Assembly (NCBI RefSeq): GCF_003626755.1
Contig: NZ_RBCJ01000002.1
Location: forward strand, 124,001-188,000
Origin: Ulvibacterium marinum
GTDB taxonomy: Bacteria; Bacteroidota; Bacteroidia; Flavobacteriales; Flavobacteriaceae
Reading direction: 5' to 3'
DNA length: 64,000 nucleotides
The notes under the pieces were generated by a model, which did no database searches, was not told where the DNA came from, and was given only the letters and a program-made list of their open reading frames with translations. The translations under genes and the position numbers were made by a program. Positions 7,748 to 17,142 of the stretch are shown in pieces. Within the stretch, counting starts at the first letter, position 1. Each line of letters opens with the position of its first letter.

Positions 7748-8953
7748 ATGAGCAAAAAAATTTTGGAAGAACATTTGGCAGAGATTGACGATGCCATTCG
7801 AAGGCACTATAAGGAGGAAAAAAATGCCGGGGTGCTGGTTGGATTATCTGGAGTTTCCTTATTTCAATTTTACTATTCCAAATATTTGGATGTTAACTCC
7901 AATGCAGATTTTGGTGTAGAAATGCTATCAAAGGTTATCGATGGAATTGACGAGGGGTATGGCTATCCCACATTTTGTGATGGAATTGCTGGTACAGGTT
8001 GGGTCCTGGATCATTTGGAACAGGCAGATCTCATGGAAATCGAAACGGATGATCTCCTATCACAATTGGATGGGTATCTGCACACGGCCATGGTTTCCGA
8101 TATGAAGGTGGGGAATTATGATTTTTTACATGGTGCCATTGGTTATGCCCTATATTTTCTGAATCGATATAGGAATACAAAATCGACAAAGTTAAAGAAT
8201 AGGTATAAGACTTATCTTTTGGGGTTTATCTCTTTTCTAGATGAATCATCGGAAAAGGATAAGGACAGCAATCTAAAATGGATTTCCGTAAATCCCCGTA
8301 ATCAAGAAAAAAGTTATAACCTAGGTTTGTCCCATGGGATTGCCGGTATCATTGGAATTATGGTCAAACTATCCCAATATGATGATTTTAAGCCTGTTAC
8401 CGAAACCATGCTAAAAGGTGCCGTTGGATATGTCATCGGTTTTAAGAAGGAAAACAATTCAATCTCTCTTTTTCCAAATCGTGTACTGACCAATGGGGAA
8501 ACCGGCGGAAATAGTAGGTTGGGATGGTGTTATGGAGAATTAGGTATTGGATTACAATTGTATTACGCTTCAAAGGTTTTAGAAGATGAAAAACTGAAAA
8601 ACGAATCGATTTCTATTCTTAAACATGCCGCAGAGCGAACCACGCCGGATACGAGCTTGGTAAAGGATGCCATAGTGTGCCATGGGTCTTATGGAATTGC
8701 CCAGATCTTTTCCCGGATTTATAAAGAAACTAAAATTCCAATTTTCAAGGACGCCATGGAATTCTGGATTCAGGATGGTATAAACAAGGCGATACATGAA
8801 GATGGTTATGCCGGCTACAAGCAATGGAGGGATGTAAACGAATGGATAGTAGGTATTTCCCTATTGGAAGGAATTTCGGGAATGGGACTGGTCATCATAG
8901 ATTATTTGGCGGATTTTGAAACTAGCTGGGATGAATGTTTAATGATAAGCTAA
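7748..8953 (+). CDS. lanC: Lanthionine synthetase C-like cyclase (LanC)
   Basis: This zinc enzyme should add Cys thiols to dehydrated Ser/Thr of the two precursors, forming lanthionine rings in the cytoplasm. The ATG at 7748 gives 401 residues; a TTG 18 bp upstream is also in frame. LanC motifs are present: DFLHGAIGY (125-133), LSHGIAGIIG (194-203), RLGWCYGELGIG (257-268) and CHGSYGIA (311-318). By comparison with NisC, Cys261, Cys311 and His312 are the zinc ligands, and Asp125, His196, Arg257 and Tyr262 match its active-site residues, so the enzyme looks active. It ends 7 bp before the LanB gene, so the modification enzymes form one operon. Confidence 0.92.
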   Translation: MSKKILEEHLAEIDDAIRRHYKEEKNAGVLVGLSGVSLFQFYYSKYLDVNSNADFGVEMLSKVIDGIDEGYGYPTFCDGIAGTGWVLDHLEQADLMEIETDDLLSQLDGYLHTAMVSDMKVGNYDFLHGAIGYALYFLNRYRNTKSTKLKNRYKTYLLGFISFLDESSEKDKDSNLKWISVNPRNQEKSYNLGLSHGIAGIIGIMVKLSQYDDFKPVTETMLKGAVGYVIGFKKENNSISLFPNRVLTNGETGGNSRLGWCYGELGIGLQLYYASKVLEDEKLKNESISILKHAAERTTPDTSLVKDAIVCHGSYGIAQIFSRIYKETKIPIFKDAMEFWIQDGINKAIHEDGYAGYKQWRDVNEWIVGISLLEGISGMGLVIIDYLADFETSWDECLMIS

Positions 8954-8960
8954 CCCCAAT

Positions 8961-11246
8961 ATGGCCGGCAGCAATCCATATAAAAATTTTTACAACTATG
9001 TGTTGAGGACCCCTTTATTGTCCCTGGATTGGTACAAGACCTTTACCTCAAAAAAAACCATCCCAGATGAAGATTTTAAAAAGGCCTTCAATGATCCCGT
9101 AATAAAAGAAGCCTTATTCTTGGCATCACCTTCCTTATCCATGGAAATTACTAGGTGGGTGGATGGAGAACAAACGGACAACAAAAAGATAGAAAAGCTC
9201 AAATTTTCTATGCTCAAATATCTTACAAGAATGTCCTCAAGGTGTACACCGTTTGGTCTGTTCGCTGGATGTTCCGTAGGAAGGTTTGATGTTCAAACGA
9301 ACACTGTTTTAAAAGAGGTAGATAAAAACCGCCGGCATACAAGATTGGACATGAACTATCTGGTGGCACTTTCACAAGATTTGGTGAAAAGGCCCGAAAT
9401 AAAGCATCAACTTCTCTTTTTTCCCAATACCAGTATTTATAAAGCCGGAAAACAGTTACGATATGTGGAATACGAATATATCAACAGTAAAAGGCACCAC
9501 AATATCGTGGCCGTAGATGACACGGAGTATCTCGATTTAGTTTTGGTCAAAGCGAACAAAGGTGCTTTGCTTCTGGATTTAGTAAATATGTTGGTGAGCG
9601 ATGAAATTACCACCCAAGAAGCATCTTCCTATATAGAAGAATTGGTAGACAGCCAATTACTGATCAGTGAGTTGGAACCCTCTGTTTCCGGATCTGAGTT
9701 TTTAGAACAGATTTGCTCCGTACTCAAAAAATTGCACAATACAAAAGACGTATTATGCACACTGCAAGAAGCGGGAAAAAAAATGCTTCTTATTGATTCA
9801 ACTATGGGCAACGATCCGGATGAGTATCTTAACCTAACGGAATCCTTAAGGGAATTGGGAACGGACTTTGATCTCAAATTCATGTTTCAGACCGATGTGG
9901 CATTGGGCGTTAAGGCCAATACCTTAGATGAAGCTATAATCGATGATGTAAAAAAGGGGCTAATCCTTCTCAATAGGATTTCAATACCGCCCCAAGAGAC
10001 CTTCCTTTCCAAATTCAAGGAAGCTTTTTACGAAAGATATGAAGAACGTGAAGTTCCTTTGGCAACCGCCCTTGATGTAGAGATAGGCTTAGGATATGTC
10101 CAGAATCAGGGCTCAGGGGATATAAATCCATTGGTAGATGGCATCATTCTTCCCGAAAGGGATTCGAGGCAATCGATCGTTGACGTAAAATGGACTACCA
10201 TCAACTCCATATTTCAAAAAAAACTCAACAAGGCCTTTAGGGAAAACTCATATACCATTACGCTAAGTGATAACGATTTCCAGGAGTATGAGGCCGAGTG
10301 GGACGATTTGCCGGATACAATGTCCTGTATGCTGGAGATTATTATTGAAAATGGTCGGCAAAAAATAAAGTTCAGCGGCGGTGGGGGCTCTAGTGCGGCA
10401 AATCTTTTAGGTCGTTTTTGTCATGGGGACAAGGAACTTCATGATTACACGATGGAAATAATCGGAGCGGAAACCAAGATAAATGCCGATAAGATTTTAG
10501 CCGAAATCGTGCATCTTCCCGAATCAAGGGTAGGCAACATTTTAATGCGTCCCGATTTCCGCGAGTATGAAATCCCATATTTGGCCAAGTCCGTGAAATC
10601 TAAACCATTTCAGTTAACGCTTGACGATTTGATGATTTCCATCAAAAACAATGCAATTATGTTGAGGTCAAAAAAGTACAATAAGCAGGTAATTCCACAT
10701 TTAACCAATGCCCATAACTATTCTCGGGATTCGCTTCCTATCTATCATTTTTTGGCCGATATGCAAACCCAGGGATTTAGAAGTGGTATAGGGATCAACC
10801 TTAGTCCGTTTGCGGAAAACTTTGAGTTTCTTCCAAGAATCGAATACCATAACCTGATTTTACAGAACGCCACATGGCATTTAAGGAAGAATCATATTTC
10901 GGGCCTTTTAAAAATAAGGAATAACGATGGGCAATTAACCGAAGAGCTAGCCTCTTTTAGGAAAACCCTGAAGATACCCAAATTTGCTATGCTCGCCGAT
11001 GGTGACAACGAATTATTGGTGAATTTTCAGAATCTTACCTCCGTAAGGATGTTCTTGGATACCGTAGAGAAAAGAACGGATTTTAAGCTCACAGAATTTT
11101 TGTTTACCGAAGAGGGAATCGTAAAGAACAAAACAGAGTACTACACCAATCAGGTAATCGTATCATTTTTTAATGAGGAAAAATTGGGTTATGACATCAA
11201 TAAGGATAAAGCAAAAAAGGGTGCAGAGGAACTACATTTTGGGTGA
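8961..11246 (+). CDS. lanB: Lantibiotic dehydratase, glutamylation protein (LanB N-terminal domain)
   Basis: This 761-residue protein matches the N-terminal part of LanB (Lant_dehydr_N), which uses glutamyl-tRNA to glutamylate Ser/Thr of the precursor core. The clearest signature is YLTRMSSRCTPFGLFAGCSVG near residues 88-108, equivalent to the YL-RMS-R-TPFGLFAG block of NisB; FSGGGGSSAANLLGRF lies further on. It lacks the C-terminal elimination domain, which is encoded by the next gene in another frame. It starts 7 bp after lanC and overlaps the next gene. Both halves must associate for dehydration. Confidence 0.92.
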   Translation: MAGSNPYKNFYNYVLRTPLLSLDWYKTFTSKKTIPDEDFKKAFNDPVIKEALFLASPSLSMEITRWVDGEQTDNKKIEKLKFSMLKYLTRMSSRCTPFGLFAGCSVGRFDVQTNTVLKEVDKNRRHTRLDMNYLVALSQDLVKRPEIKHQLLFFPNTSIYKAGKQLRYVEYEYINSKRHHNIVAVDDTEYLDLVLVKANKGALLLDLVNMLVSDEITTQEASSYIEELVDSQLLISELEPSVSGSEFLEQICSVLKKLHNTKDVLCTLQEAGKKMLLIDSTMGNDPDEYLNLTESLRELGTDFDLKFMFQTDVALGVKANTLDEAIIDDVKKGLILLNRISIPPQETFLSKFKEAFYERYEEREVPLATALDVEIGLGYVQNQGSGDINPLVDGIILPERDSRQSIVDVKWTTINSIFQKKLNKAFRENSYTITLSDNDFQEYEAEWDDLPDTMSCMLEIIIENGRQKIKFSGGGGSSAANLLGRFCHGDKELHDYTMEIIGAETKINADKILAEIVHLPESRVGNILMRPDFREYEIPYLAKSVKSKPFQLTLDDLMISIKNNAIMLRSKKYNKQVIPHLTNAHNYSRDSLPIYHFLADMQTQGFRSGIGINLSPFAENFEFLPRIEYHNLILQNATWHLRKNHISGLLKIRNNDGQLTEELASFRKTLKIPKFAMLADGDNELLVNFQNLTSVRMFLDTVEKRTDFKLTEFLFTEEGIVKNKTEYYTNQVIVSFFNEEKLGYDINKDKAKKGAEELHFG

Positions 11247-12105
11247 CAGTTGGTTGTACTATAAAATTTACACGGGTCACAAGACATCGGATGTAGTCCT
11301 TAGCGAAATCATTAAACCTGTGGTTGAAAAACTAAAAGAGGATGGCATTGTCGATAAATGGTTTTTTATAAGATATGCAGATACAAGGCACCATATTAGA
11401 GTGCGTCTACATTATTCAAATCCAGAGAGAGTAGGGGAGGTCATAAACGGACTTTATCCACCTTTAAAGCAATTTATGGATCAAGACCTTATTTGGAAAA
11501 TTCAACTGGATACTTATCAAAGGGAGATTGAACGCTATGGTGAACGTACCATGGAATTATCGGAAGTCTTTTTCTATTACGATAGCAAAATGATAGTTCA
11601 CTTTTTGGATATGATAGAAGGTGAGGAGGGGGAGATGCTTCGTTGGTTGTTCTCACTTCGTGCCATGGACTCGCATCTCAATGATTTTGGCTACTCGGAC
11701 GATGATAAACTACGGCTTTTAGATAGGTTAAAAACCGGATTTGGAAATGAATTCGGAATATCCCGACCATTAAAGAAACAGCTCGACTCAAAGTATCGGG
11801 AGGAGCGAAAAAGAATTGAAGAATTCATGATTTTTAATGTTGCGGACAAACCGGATTATGCCCCAATTTTGGATGTTATCGATATTAAGGAAAAAGAGGT
11901 TCGGCCCATTGCCTCGCAAATTCTAAATTACTTCAAAAATGGAATTATGGAAATAGGGCTTGATGATTTAATGGCAAGCTATCTCCATATGCATATGAAT
12001 CGCTTGTTCAAGTCCAAAAATCGGTTACACGAATTGGTATGCTATGACTTTTTACATCGTTATTATAAGTCCATGATCGCGCGCAAAAAATACCAAAAAA
12101 GTTGA
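11221..12105 (+). CDS. Thiopeptide-type/LanB elimination-domain protein (SpaB_C)
   Basis: The product (294 residues from GTG 11221) is the separate elimination half of a split LanB, removing glutamate from glutamylated Ser/Thr to give dehydroalanine/dehydrobutyrine. Homologs begin with the block R-x-F-I-x-G-S-x-W-L-Y-Y-K-I-Y-T-G, here RNYILGDSWLYYKIYTG, which favours the GTG at 11221 (26 bp overlap with lanB). ATGs at 11191 and 11173 are also in frame. The catalytic-site pattern FIRYADTRHHIRVRLH corresponds to the paired Arg residues of NisB, and HMHMNRLF near the C-terminus to its catalytic His region. It is the last gene of the operon; no exporter follows. Confidence 0.88.
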   Translation: MQRNYILGDSWLYYKIYTGHKTSDVVLSEIIKPVVEKLKEDGIVDKWFFIRYADTRHHIRVRLHYSNPERVGEVINGLYPPLKQFMDQDLIWKIQLDTYQREIERYGERTMELSEVFFYYDSKMIVHFLDMIEGEEGEMLRWLFSLRAMDSHLNDFGYSDDDKLRLLDRLKTGFGNEFGISRPLKKQLDSKYREERKRIEEFMIFNVADKPDYAPILDVIDIKEKEVRPIASQILNYFKNGIMEIGLDDLMASYLHMHMNRLFKSKNRLHELVCYDFLHRYYKSMIARKKYQKS

Positions 12106-12203
12106 TTTATCACTTGCCCGAAGTTTTTCTAAGCCCATAAAAATTACGTTTCAGGGCAATTGGATCTTCGGGAGTAATTTTTTTGCTCCTCAACAGTTAT
12201 TAC

Positions 12204-13661
12204 TCAAGATCCATGCATCTTTTTTAATTGGGCTACTGCGGATTCTGCCAATTTTTCTCCTGCACCTATATCATAGGATGTGGTACCGGGTGTAGTTTCA
12301 TACCCTGTTATCATGGGTGTAAACCCTTCAGGACCTTGTCCAAAGGAAATTTCCGTTGGAAAATAGTTGTAGTCTCCATTGGCCAGATTGACCACCAGGG
12401 TATTTTTATAGGGAGAATTCTTTTTGATGTATATTCCAAACTCATTGAACATTTCACCCGGTAGTCCAACTATGGCTATATCGCCAATTTGCATCACCAT
12501 AACCTCAAGATTATCAATTTCGTCTTGCTCATCATACATATCGATCCACCATTTGGCATATAGTTCCTCCGGAATACCATCCGGTTGTAATTCTGGCATG
12601 CCCTCCTTTTCTACGCGTTTCATGACTTTTTGTGCCCAATTATACTGTTCTTCCGTGATAGTCATTTTTTTTAGGGGTACCTCTTCCCGAGAAATCTTTA
12701 TTATACCATGGCCAGAGGCAGGTTCAGGATTTTTCATAGCTTCCATTGCGGCCACACCTAAAAGGTATCCAATACGTTGGCATTCTTGATATGTATCTAG
12801 AAAGCCTACTTTATGATCTACTTGCGTAATATTACCGTTCGGAGCATTTAGAAAAAGTACGCCAAAGTCCTTGCCCATAACTTTTTGCATGGATTCGGTG
12901 AGATAACCAGGATAATCGGCGGAGTAGTGCCAGTTGTTTCCTGTAAGCGTGGTCGGGTGGCACCCAAAATTGACGATACTACTACTAATTTCACCTCGTT
13001 GTTGTATACTAACGGTAATGACTTCTGGGTCTTTTCCACCCAATGCTTTTTCAATAAAGCCGGGTTCAAATTTCTCCCAGACCATATGGGTAGTGCCATC
13101 CACGGCTTTTAATCGTCTATTATGGGAAATACGATTTTCCTTAGTACGGCCTACCAAAAGTTCTGCAGGTTCCAAATTCTTATCCGCATCTAGAATAGCA
13201 TTTGCCGCTTTTTGAAGATAGTCCTTGGCCTCTGGTGCTTCTAATTTTGATTCCGGGCCACTATGAGTATGTGTGGCGTGAATCAAGATATTTTCAGATT
13301 TAATGTCGGAATCCGTAGCTACATGCTCCCGCATCATATCTATAGATTCTACAGGGAGGTTGCAGATATCGACGGAAAGAATGGCTATTTTTTCACCATT
13401 GCTGCCCTTTGCTACCATCGCCTTGCCATATAATGAATCATGAATTCCCCGGGAGGCATAATCATCCCCTCGATAATTACCAACCAGATTTAGGCCTATG
13501 CGGGGTGTATAGTTTACTTCGGCATAGCCAATTTGTAATCCAGAAGAATAAGAATCCGCGTTGTCCGCTATATCCTTGCAAGACATGAGCATAAAGGTGC
13601 CCATAAGGAGAATGAGTGCGGTTTTCCAAATCAGTACTGGGTTATCAGTTCGTATTTTCAT
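12204..13661 (-). CDS. Neutral/alkaline ceramidase N-domain-like lipoprotein (paralog 1)
   Basis: A 485-residue protein with a lipoprotein signal (lipobox MSC, Cys28) and the N-terminal domain of neutral ceramidases: GYAEVNYTPRIG at 45-56 and the metal-binding HATHTHSGPE at 128-137. True neutral ceramidases are longer and carry a nucleophilic Ser in GDVSPN; here the corresponding stretch seems to be NAPNGNITQVD, so ceramidase activity is doubtful and another amide hydrolase activity is possible. Its ATG overlaps the TGA of the dipeptidase gene (ATGA), implying translational coupling as the last gene of the ridA operon. A second, unlipidated paralog is at 20740-22122. Confidence 0.8.
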   Translation of the reverse strand: MKIRTDNPVLIWKTALILLMGTFMLMSCKDIADNADSYSSGLQIGYAEVNYTPRIGLNLVGNYRGDDYASRGIHDSLYGKAMVAKGSNGEKIAILSVDICNLPVESIDMMREHVATDSDIKSENILIHATHTHSGPESKLEAPEAKDYLQKAANAILDADKNLEPAELLVGRTKENRISHNRRLKAVDGTTHMVWEKFEPGFIEKALGGKDPEVITVSIQQRGEISSSIVNFGCHPTTLTGNNWHYSADYPGYLTESMQKVMGKDFGVLFLNAPNGNITQVDHKVGFLDTYQECQRIGYLLGVAAMEAMKNPEPASGHGIIKISREEVPLKKMTITEEQYNWAQKVMKRVEKEGMPELQPDGIPEELYAKWWIDMYDEQDEIDNLEVMVMQIGDIAIVGLPGEMFNEFGIYIKKNSPYKNTLVVNLANGDYNYFPTEISFGQGPEGFTPMITGYETTPGTTSYDIGAGEKLAESAVAQLKKMHGS

Positions 13662-14776
13662 TTTAAAACGTTATTTAGGATTCGTAGCCAATTCTTGTAC
13701 ATAATGTTTTCAATATCCATTTTAGTATACCCTCTTTTTAGAAGAATATCCTCAAATTTATATAGGTCCGCTATGGAGTTCATATCATATGGGGTCTGTT
13801 CCAGTCCGAACAGGCCATCAAGATCACTTCCAAACCCAATATGTTCTGTATCTCCAGCCATTTGGCATATGTGGTCAAAATGGTCCACCAGACGTTCCAT
13901 ATTGATATTGAGTTCCTTTGGATCATCCACATTCATCTTAAAATTTGGGTGTAGCATCCAAGTATCCAAAGAACCTCCAATAATACCATCCCTTTCCAAA
14001 ACGCATTTAATTTGCTCATCGGTGAATTGCCGCTCACCCGGCACCAATGCCCTACAGTTTTGATGACTTGCGATTACCTGACCCTGAAAAATATCCAAGG
14101 TCTCAAAAAAGCCCTGGTCTGTTTGATGGGTGAGGTCTAAAATTATGCTGAGCGTGTTCATTTCCTTTAGTAGCTCTATGCCAATGGAGGTCAGTCCACT
14201 ACCATCGGAATGGGTGCCAGCGGCATATCTGCCTGGTCCAAAATGAGAGATGCCAATGGAGCGCAGCCCCTGCTCATAGTACCGATATAAATAATCAAGA
14301 TTTACAATAGAATCCGCACCTTCTAGCGCAAGAAGGTAACCAATTGGTTTTTTTGACGTATCCAAATTTTCATTCTTCCAAACATCCAAATGTTCCTTTA
14401 AATCTTTTTGACTTTTAATTTGAGCCATTTCCCCCAACTCTTCCATCTCTCGGTACCATGCCAATTGGCATTGTGCATTGGCATAGGCTTGTTGAGGGGA
14501 GTGCCATCCAGGCAACGCCATGGTATCCAAAGGGTCACCAGCTTCTGAAAAACGGGAAATCATGGTGGTGATGACCAATCCTATGTTGCCTTTGCGGAGT
14601 TCAGGGAGGGCAACGGTACCTTTTCCCCGATCCTGAAAATCTGACCATCCGAGATCCTTCTCCTTTTTACGTATGGTCTCAACGCTTTGCGTAAGGTCCC
14701 GGTTCATGGACATGGCGTTGGTGGCCAGGTCTAAATGACCATCTACAATAAAAGAGAACTTGGATGTGGAACTCAT
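13658..14776 (-). CDS. Membrane dipeptidase family (M19) metallopeptidase
   Basis: A 372-residue renal-dipeptidase-like enzyme. M19 enzymes cleave dipeptides and tolerate a D-residue at the C-terminal side. The metal ligands are recognisable: His14 and Asp16 (VDGHLDL), Glu152 (LALEGAD), His217 (DLTHQTD), His238 (IASHQNC) and substrate-binding Asp318 (FGSDLDG). No signal peptide is seen, so it should be cytoplasmic. Both ends overlap neighbours by ATGA junctions (13658-13661 and 14773-14776). With a D-threonine-aldolase-like enzyme in the same operon, release and breakdown of a D-amino acid from a dipeptide or N-acyl amino acid is a reasonable inference. Confidence 0.9.
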   Translation of the reverse strand: MSSTSKFSFIVDGHLDLATNAMSMNRDLTQSVETIRKKEKDLGWSDFQDRGKGTVALPELRKGNIGLVITTMISRFSEAGDPLDTMALPGWHSPQQAYANAQCQLAWYREMEELGEMAQIKSQKDLKEHLDVWKNENLDTSKKPIGYLLALEGADSIVNLDYLYRYYEQGLRSIGISHFGPGRYAAGTHSDGSGLTSIGIELLKEMNTLSIILDLTHQTDQGFFETLDIFQGQVIASHQNCRALVPGERQFTDEQIKCVLERDGIIGGSLDTWMLHPNFKMNVDDPKELNINMERLVDHFDHICQMAGDTEHIGFGSDLDGLFGLEQTPYDMNSIADLYKFEDILLKRGYTKMDIENIMYKNWLRILNNVLK

Positions 14777-15759
14777 TTCTTTACTTTAACTGATGAAATG
14801 TCGGTTGTTTTATCGGCATATTCTAGGGACAAACGATTAATGTCAAAAGAGAATTTTTCAAAAGTACGCTCCCATTCTTTGGCTTCCTCGGGGCTATAAT
14901 CGTAAAATCCCTTTCCATTGGAAATTCCGTTGCCCCCTTCTTTTGCTACGTCGTCTATCAACTTGGGCACCGTGGTTTGGTTGCTCAGTTCCGGAAAAAG
15001 ACCTTTCATTACGGAATGATAGGCTTGTAGTCCTGTCAAATCCATATAGCGAAAAAGTCCACAGAAGGTCATCCAATGACCGCCATCGTTTTTGCAAGCT
15101 CGATCTACGTCCTCTATGGTGGCATATCCATTTTCAACCAAATGGAACGCCTCCCGATACATGGCATACATTATACGATTAGTAATAAACCCCCGAATAT
15201 CCTTTCGTACCAGAGTAGGTTCCTTGCCCCAATTTTTTGCAATGACATACAATTGTTCGCCCACTTCCAGCGGGCTTTTTTCACCACAAATAATTTCTAA
15301 AAAACGAGAAGTATATGCCGGTTCGGCCCAATGCATCCCAAAAAAGCGTTGCGGTACCCTGAGATAGTTTTGTAACATACTTATTGGTATTGCAGATGTA
15401 TTGGAAGCGATGATTACTTTATTCGAGACAGAGGATTCTATTTTGCGATATACGTCCTGCTTGATTTCTAGATTCTCCAATACACATTCCATCACCAACC
15501 AACAGGGTTTTAAGTCGGCGTAATCAGAAGTAAAAGTTATATTTTGGAACAAATCTTTAGCCGGGATTGTGCTAAGCCCCTCTCTGTAACTCTCTTCGAG
15601 GGAATGCATTATACGGTCCGGTGCAGTTTGGTTCGTATCAGAAATTATCGGTGCCAACGCCACTACCTTTTGACCGTTTATTAATAAAGCTGTGGCTATA
15701 CTGCTTCCCATTAGGCCAAGGCCAACAATACCTACTCTAGAATTATTATTCAATTCCAT
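14773..15759 (-). CDS. 3-hydroxyacyl-CoA dehydrogenase family protein
   Basis: A 328-residue NAD-dependent dehydrogenase. The Rossmann loop VGIVGLGLMGSSIA is at 9-22, the conserved IASNTSAIPIS lies around residue 117, and FFGMHWAEPAYTSRFLEII matches the catalytic His region of 3-hydroxyacyl-CoA dehydrogenases. The C-terminal domain has GNGISNGKGFYDY, the usual end motif. The substrate need not be a CoA ester; relatives oxidise carnitine, 3-hydroxybutyryl-CoA or L-gulonate. It lies between the aminotransferase and the dipeptidase in the ridA operon, so it probably oxidises a hydroxy acid intermediate of that pathway. Confidence 0.88.
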   Translation of the reverse strand: MELNNNSRVGIVGLGLMGSSIATALLINGQKVVALAPIISDTNQTAPDRIMHSLEESYREGLSTIPAKDLFQNITFTSDYADLKPCWLVMECVLENLEIKQDVYRKIESSVSNKVIIASNTSAIPISMLQNYLRVPQRFFGMHWAEPAYTSRFLEIICGEKSPLEVGEQLYVIAKNWGKEPTLVRKDIRGFITNRIMYAMYREAFHLVENGYATIEDVDRACKNDGGHWMTFCGLFRYMDLTGLQAYHSVMKGLFPELSNQTTVPKLIDDVAKEGGNGISNGKGFYDYSPEEAKEWERTFEKFSFDINRLSLEYADKTTDISSVKVKK

Positions 15760-15823
15760 ACTATCTGTATTTAACGAAAGCCCGCCATTTTCTTAGCATA
15801 TTCGAATACCTTCGCTTGGGTTG

Positions 15824-17140
15824 TTATTTGAGTTCCAATAAAACTTCTTTTGCTATTTTTATGGCGTGATCAATGTGCTCCTCTGTATGTACGGCCGATA
15901 TATACCATAATCCTCTTCCTATTACCCGGACACCTTTTTGCTGTAGGCCATGCACAAACATCTTAGACTTTGGCTGTTCGTATGTCCTAAGTTCCCTAAA
16001 TTCCTTGACTTTACCCACATTTGTGAAACCGGTGTGGAACATAGGGCCCAATCCTTGGACTAACAAATTTTGTCCGGTTTCCTGGGCCGCATTTCTAAGT
16101 CCATCCATCAATTGATGACCAAGACCGTAAATACGTTCATAAGTGCCCTCTTCCTCCAAAATCTCGATTGTTGCCAATGCCGCGGCTATAAGTGGACAAG
16201 CTGAGTTCATAGTACCTGCATGGATAACTTTTCCCTCAGCGATGACATGCATCCATTCCTTTTTACCAACTATGGCCGAAATTGGATAACCACTGGCCAT
16301 GGCTTTAGCAAAAATGGATAGGTCCGGTGTTACACCAAAATGTTTTTGAGCACCTCCCAACCCAGTACGGAAACCTGTAATGACCTCATCAAAAATCAAG
16401 GCCGAACCATAGTGGTCACAAAGTTCCCGTAGACCTTCTAAAAATCCTTCTTCCGGAAGTATACAACCACTATTACACATAATAGGTTCCGTGATAATGG
16501 CGGCGATGGAGTCATGATATACTTCCATGGTCTTTTTCACCAATTCCAAATCATTCCACGGGAGTAGAATAAATTCATCGGATGAACCTTTGGCGATGCC
16601 TTCTGTCCATGCTACGGTATCTGGATTTTCCCTAGGACCCATTTTTTCTTCGTCCAAAGTAAGTCCCCATGAAACGTTGTCCAACCATCCGTGATAATGC
16701 CCTTCAAAACGAATGAATTTGTTTCGTCCGGTTTTTGCACGTGCCACACGAAGGGCGGTCTGTACAGCAGTAGAACCATCTAGGCAAAAACGCATCAATT
16801 CAGCTGATGGTATATGTTTATTCAGTTTTTCCGCTAGCTCAATTTCCAACAAGTGCTGACCTGCATAAAGCTGTCCTTTTTCACTATATTCCCTAACACG
16901 CCTTACTATATGTGGATGGGAGTGACCAACAATCATTGGGCCTTGGCTTAGGGTAAAATCCAGATATTTGTTCCCGTCAACATCATAAGTGTAAACGCCA
17001 TCCGCATGATCATAAAATAGGGCATGGGGATGATTGAATTTTCGAAATTCCGAGGAAACACCACCTGCTAAAACCTTTTTAGACCTTTCCAACAATTCGG
17101 CGGACCTACTATGGTTTAACTTAATATTTATTTCTGACAT
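15824..17140 (-). CDS. Class III PLP aminotransferase, glutamate-1-semialdehyde aminomutase-like
   Basis: A 438-residue fold-type I PLP enzyme with the class III signature LIFDEVITGFRTGLGGAQ (Asp251, Glu252) and Schiff-base lysine Lys279 in SIFAKAMASGYPISA. It resembles HemL-type aminomutases (opening GGVSSEFRKF, LSQGPMIVGHSHP), but its place in a catabolic operon, 2 bp from the D-threonine-aldolase-like gene, argues for an aminotransferase or mutase acting on an unknown amino acid rather than for haem synthesis. The product stays cytoplasmic. Amino donor and acceptor are unknown. Confidence 0.9.
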   Translation of the reverse strand: MSEINIKLNHSRSAELLERSKKVLAGGVSSEFRKFNHPHALFYDHADGVYTYDVDGNKYLDFTLSQGPMIVGHSHPHIVRRVREYSEKGQLYAGQHLLEIELAEKLNKHIPSAELMRFCLDGSTAVQTALRVARAKTGRNKFIRFEGHYHGWLDNVSWGLTLDEEKMGPRENPDTVAWTEGIAKGSSDEFILLPWNDLELVKKTMEVYHDSIAAIITEPIMCNSGCILPEEGFLEGLRELCDHYGSALIFDEVITGFRTGLGGAQKHFGVTPDLSIFAKAMASGYPISAIVGKKEWMHVIAEGKVIHAGTMNSACPLIAAALATIEILEEEGTYERIYGLGHQLMDGLRNAAQETGQNLLVQGLGPMFHTGFTNVGKVKEFRELRTYEQPKSKMFVHGLQQKGVRVIGRGLWYISAVHTEEHIDHAIKIAKEVLLELK

Positions 17141-17142
17141 CT

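Noticed and set aside
12106-12203. Possible terminator between the lanthipeptide operon and the convergent ceramidase-like gene
   Set aside because: Only a 7-bp CCCGAAG/CTTCGGG pair with a loop over 40 bases and a weak GGAG/CTCC pair were found; neither is a convincing terminator.
15824-17140. HemL (glutamate-1-semialdehyde aminomutase for heme synthesis)
   Set aside because: The gene lies inside a catabolic operon with RidA and a D-threonine-aldolase-like enzyme, and other haem genes are absent, so a HemL label would go beyond the evidence.
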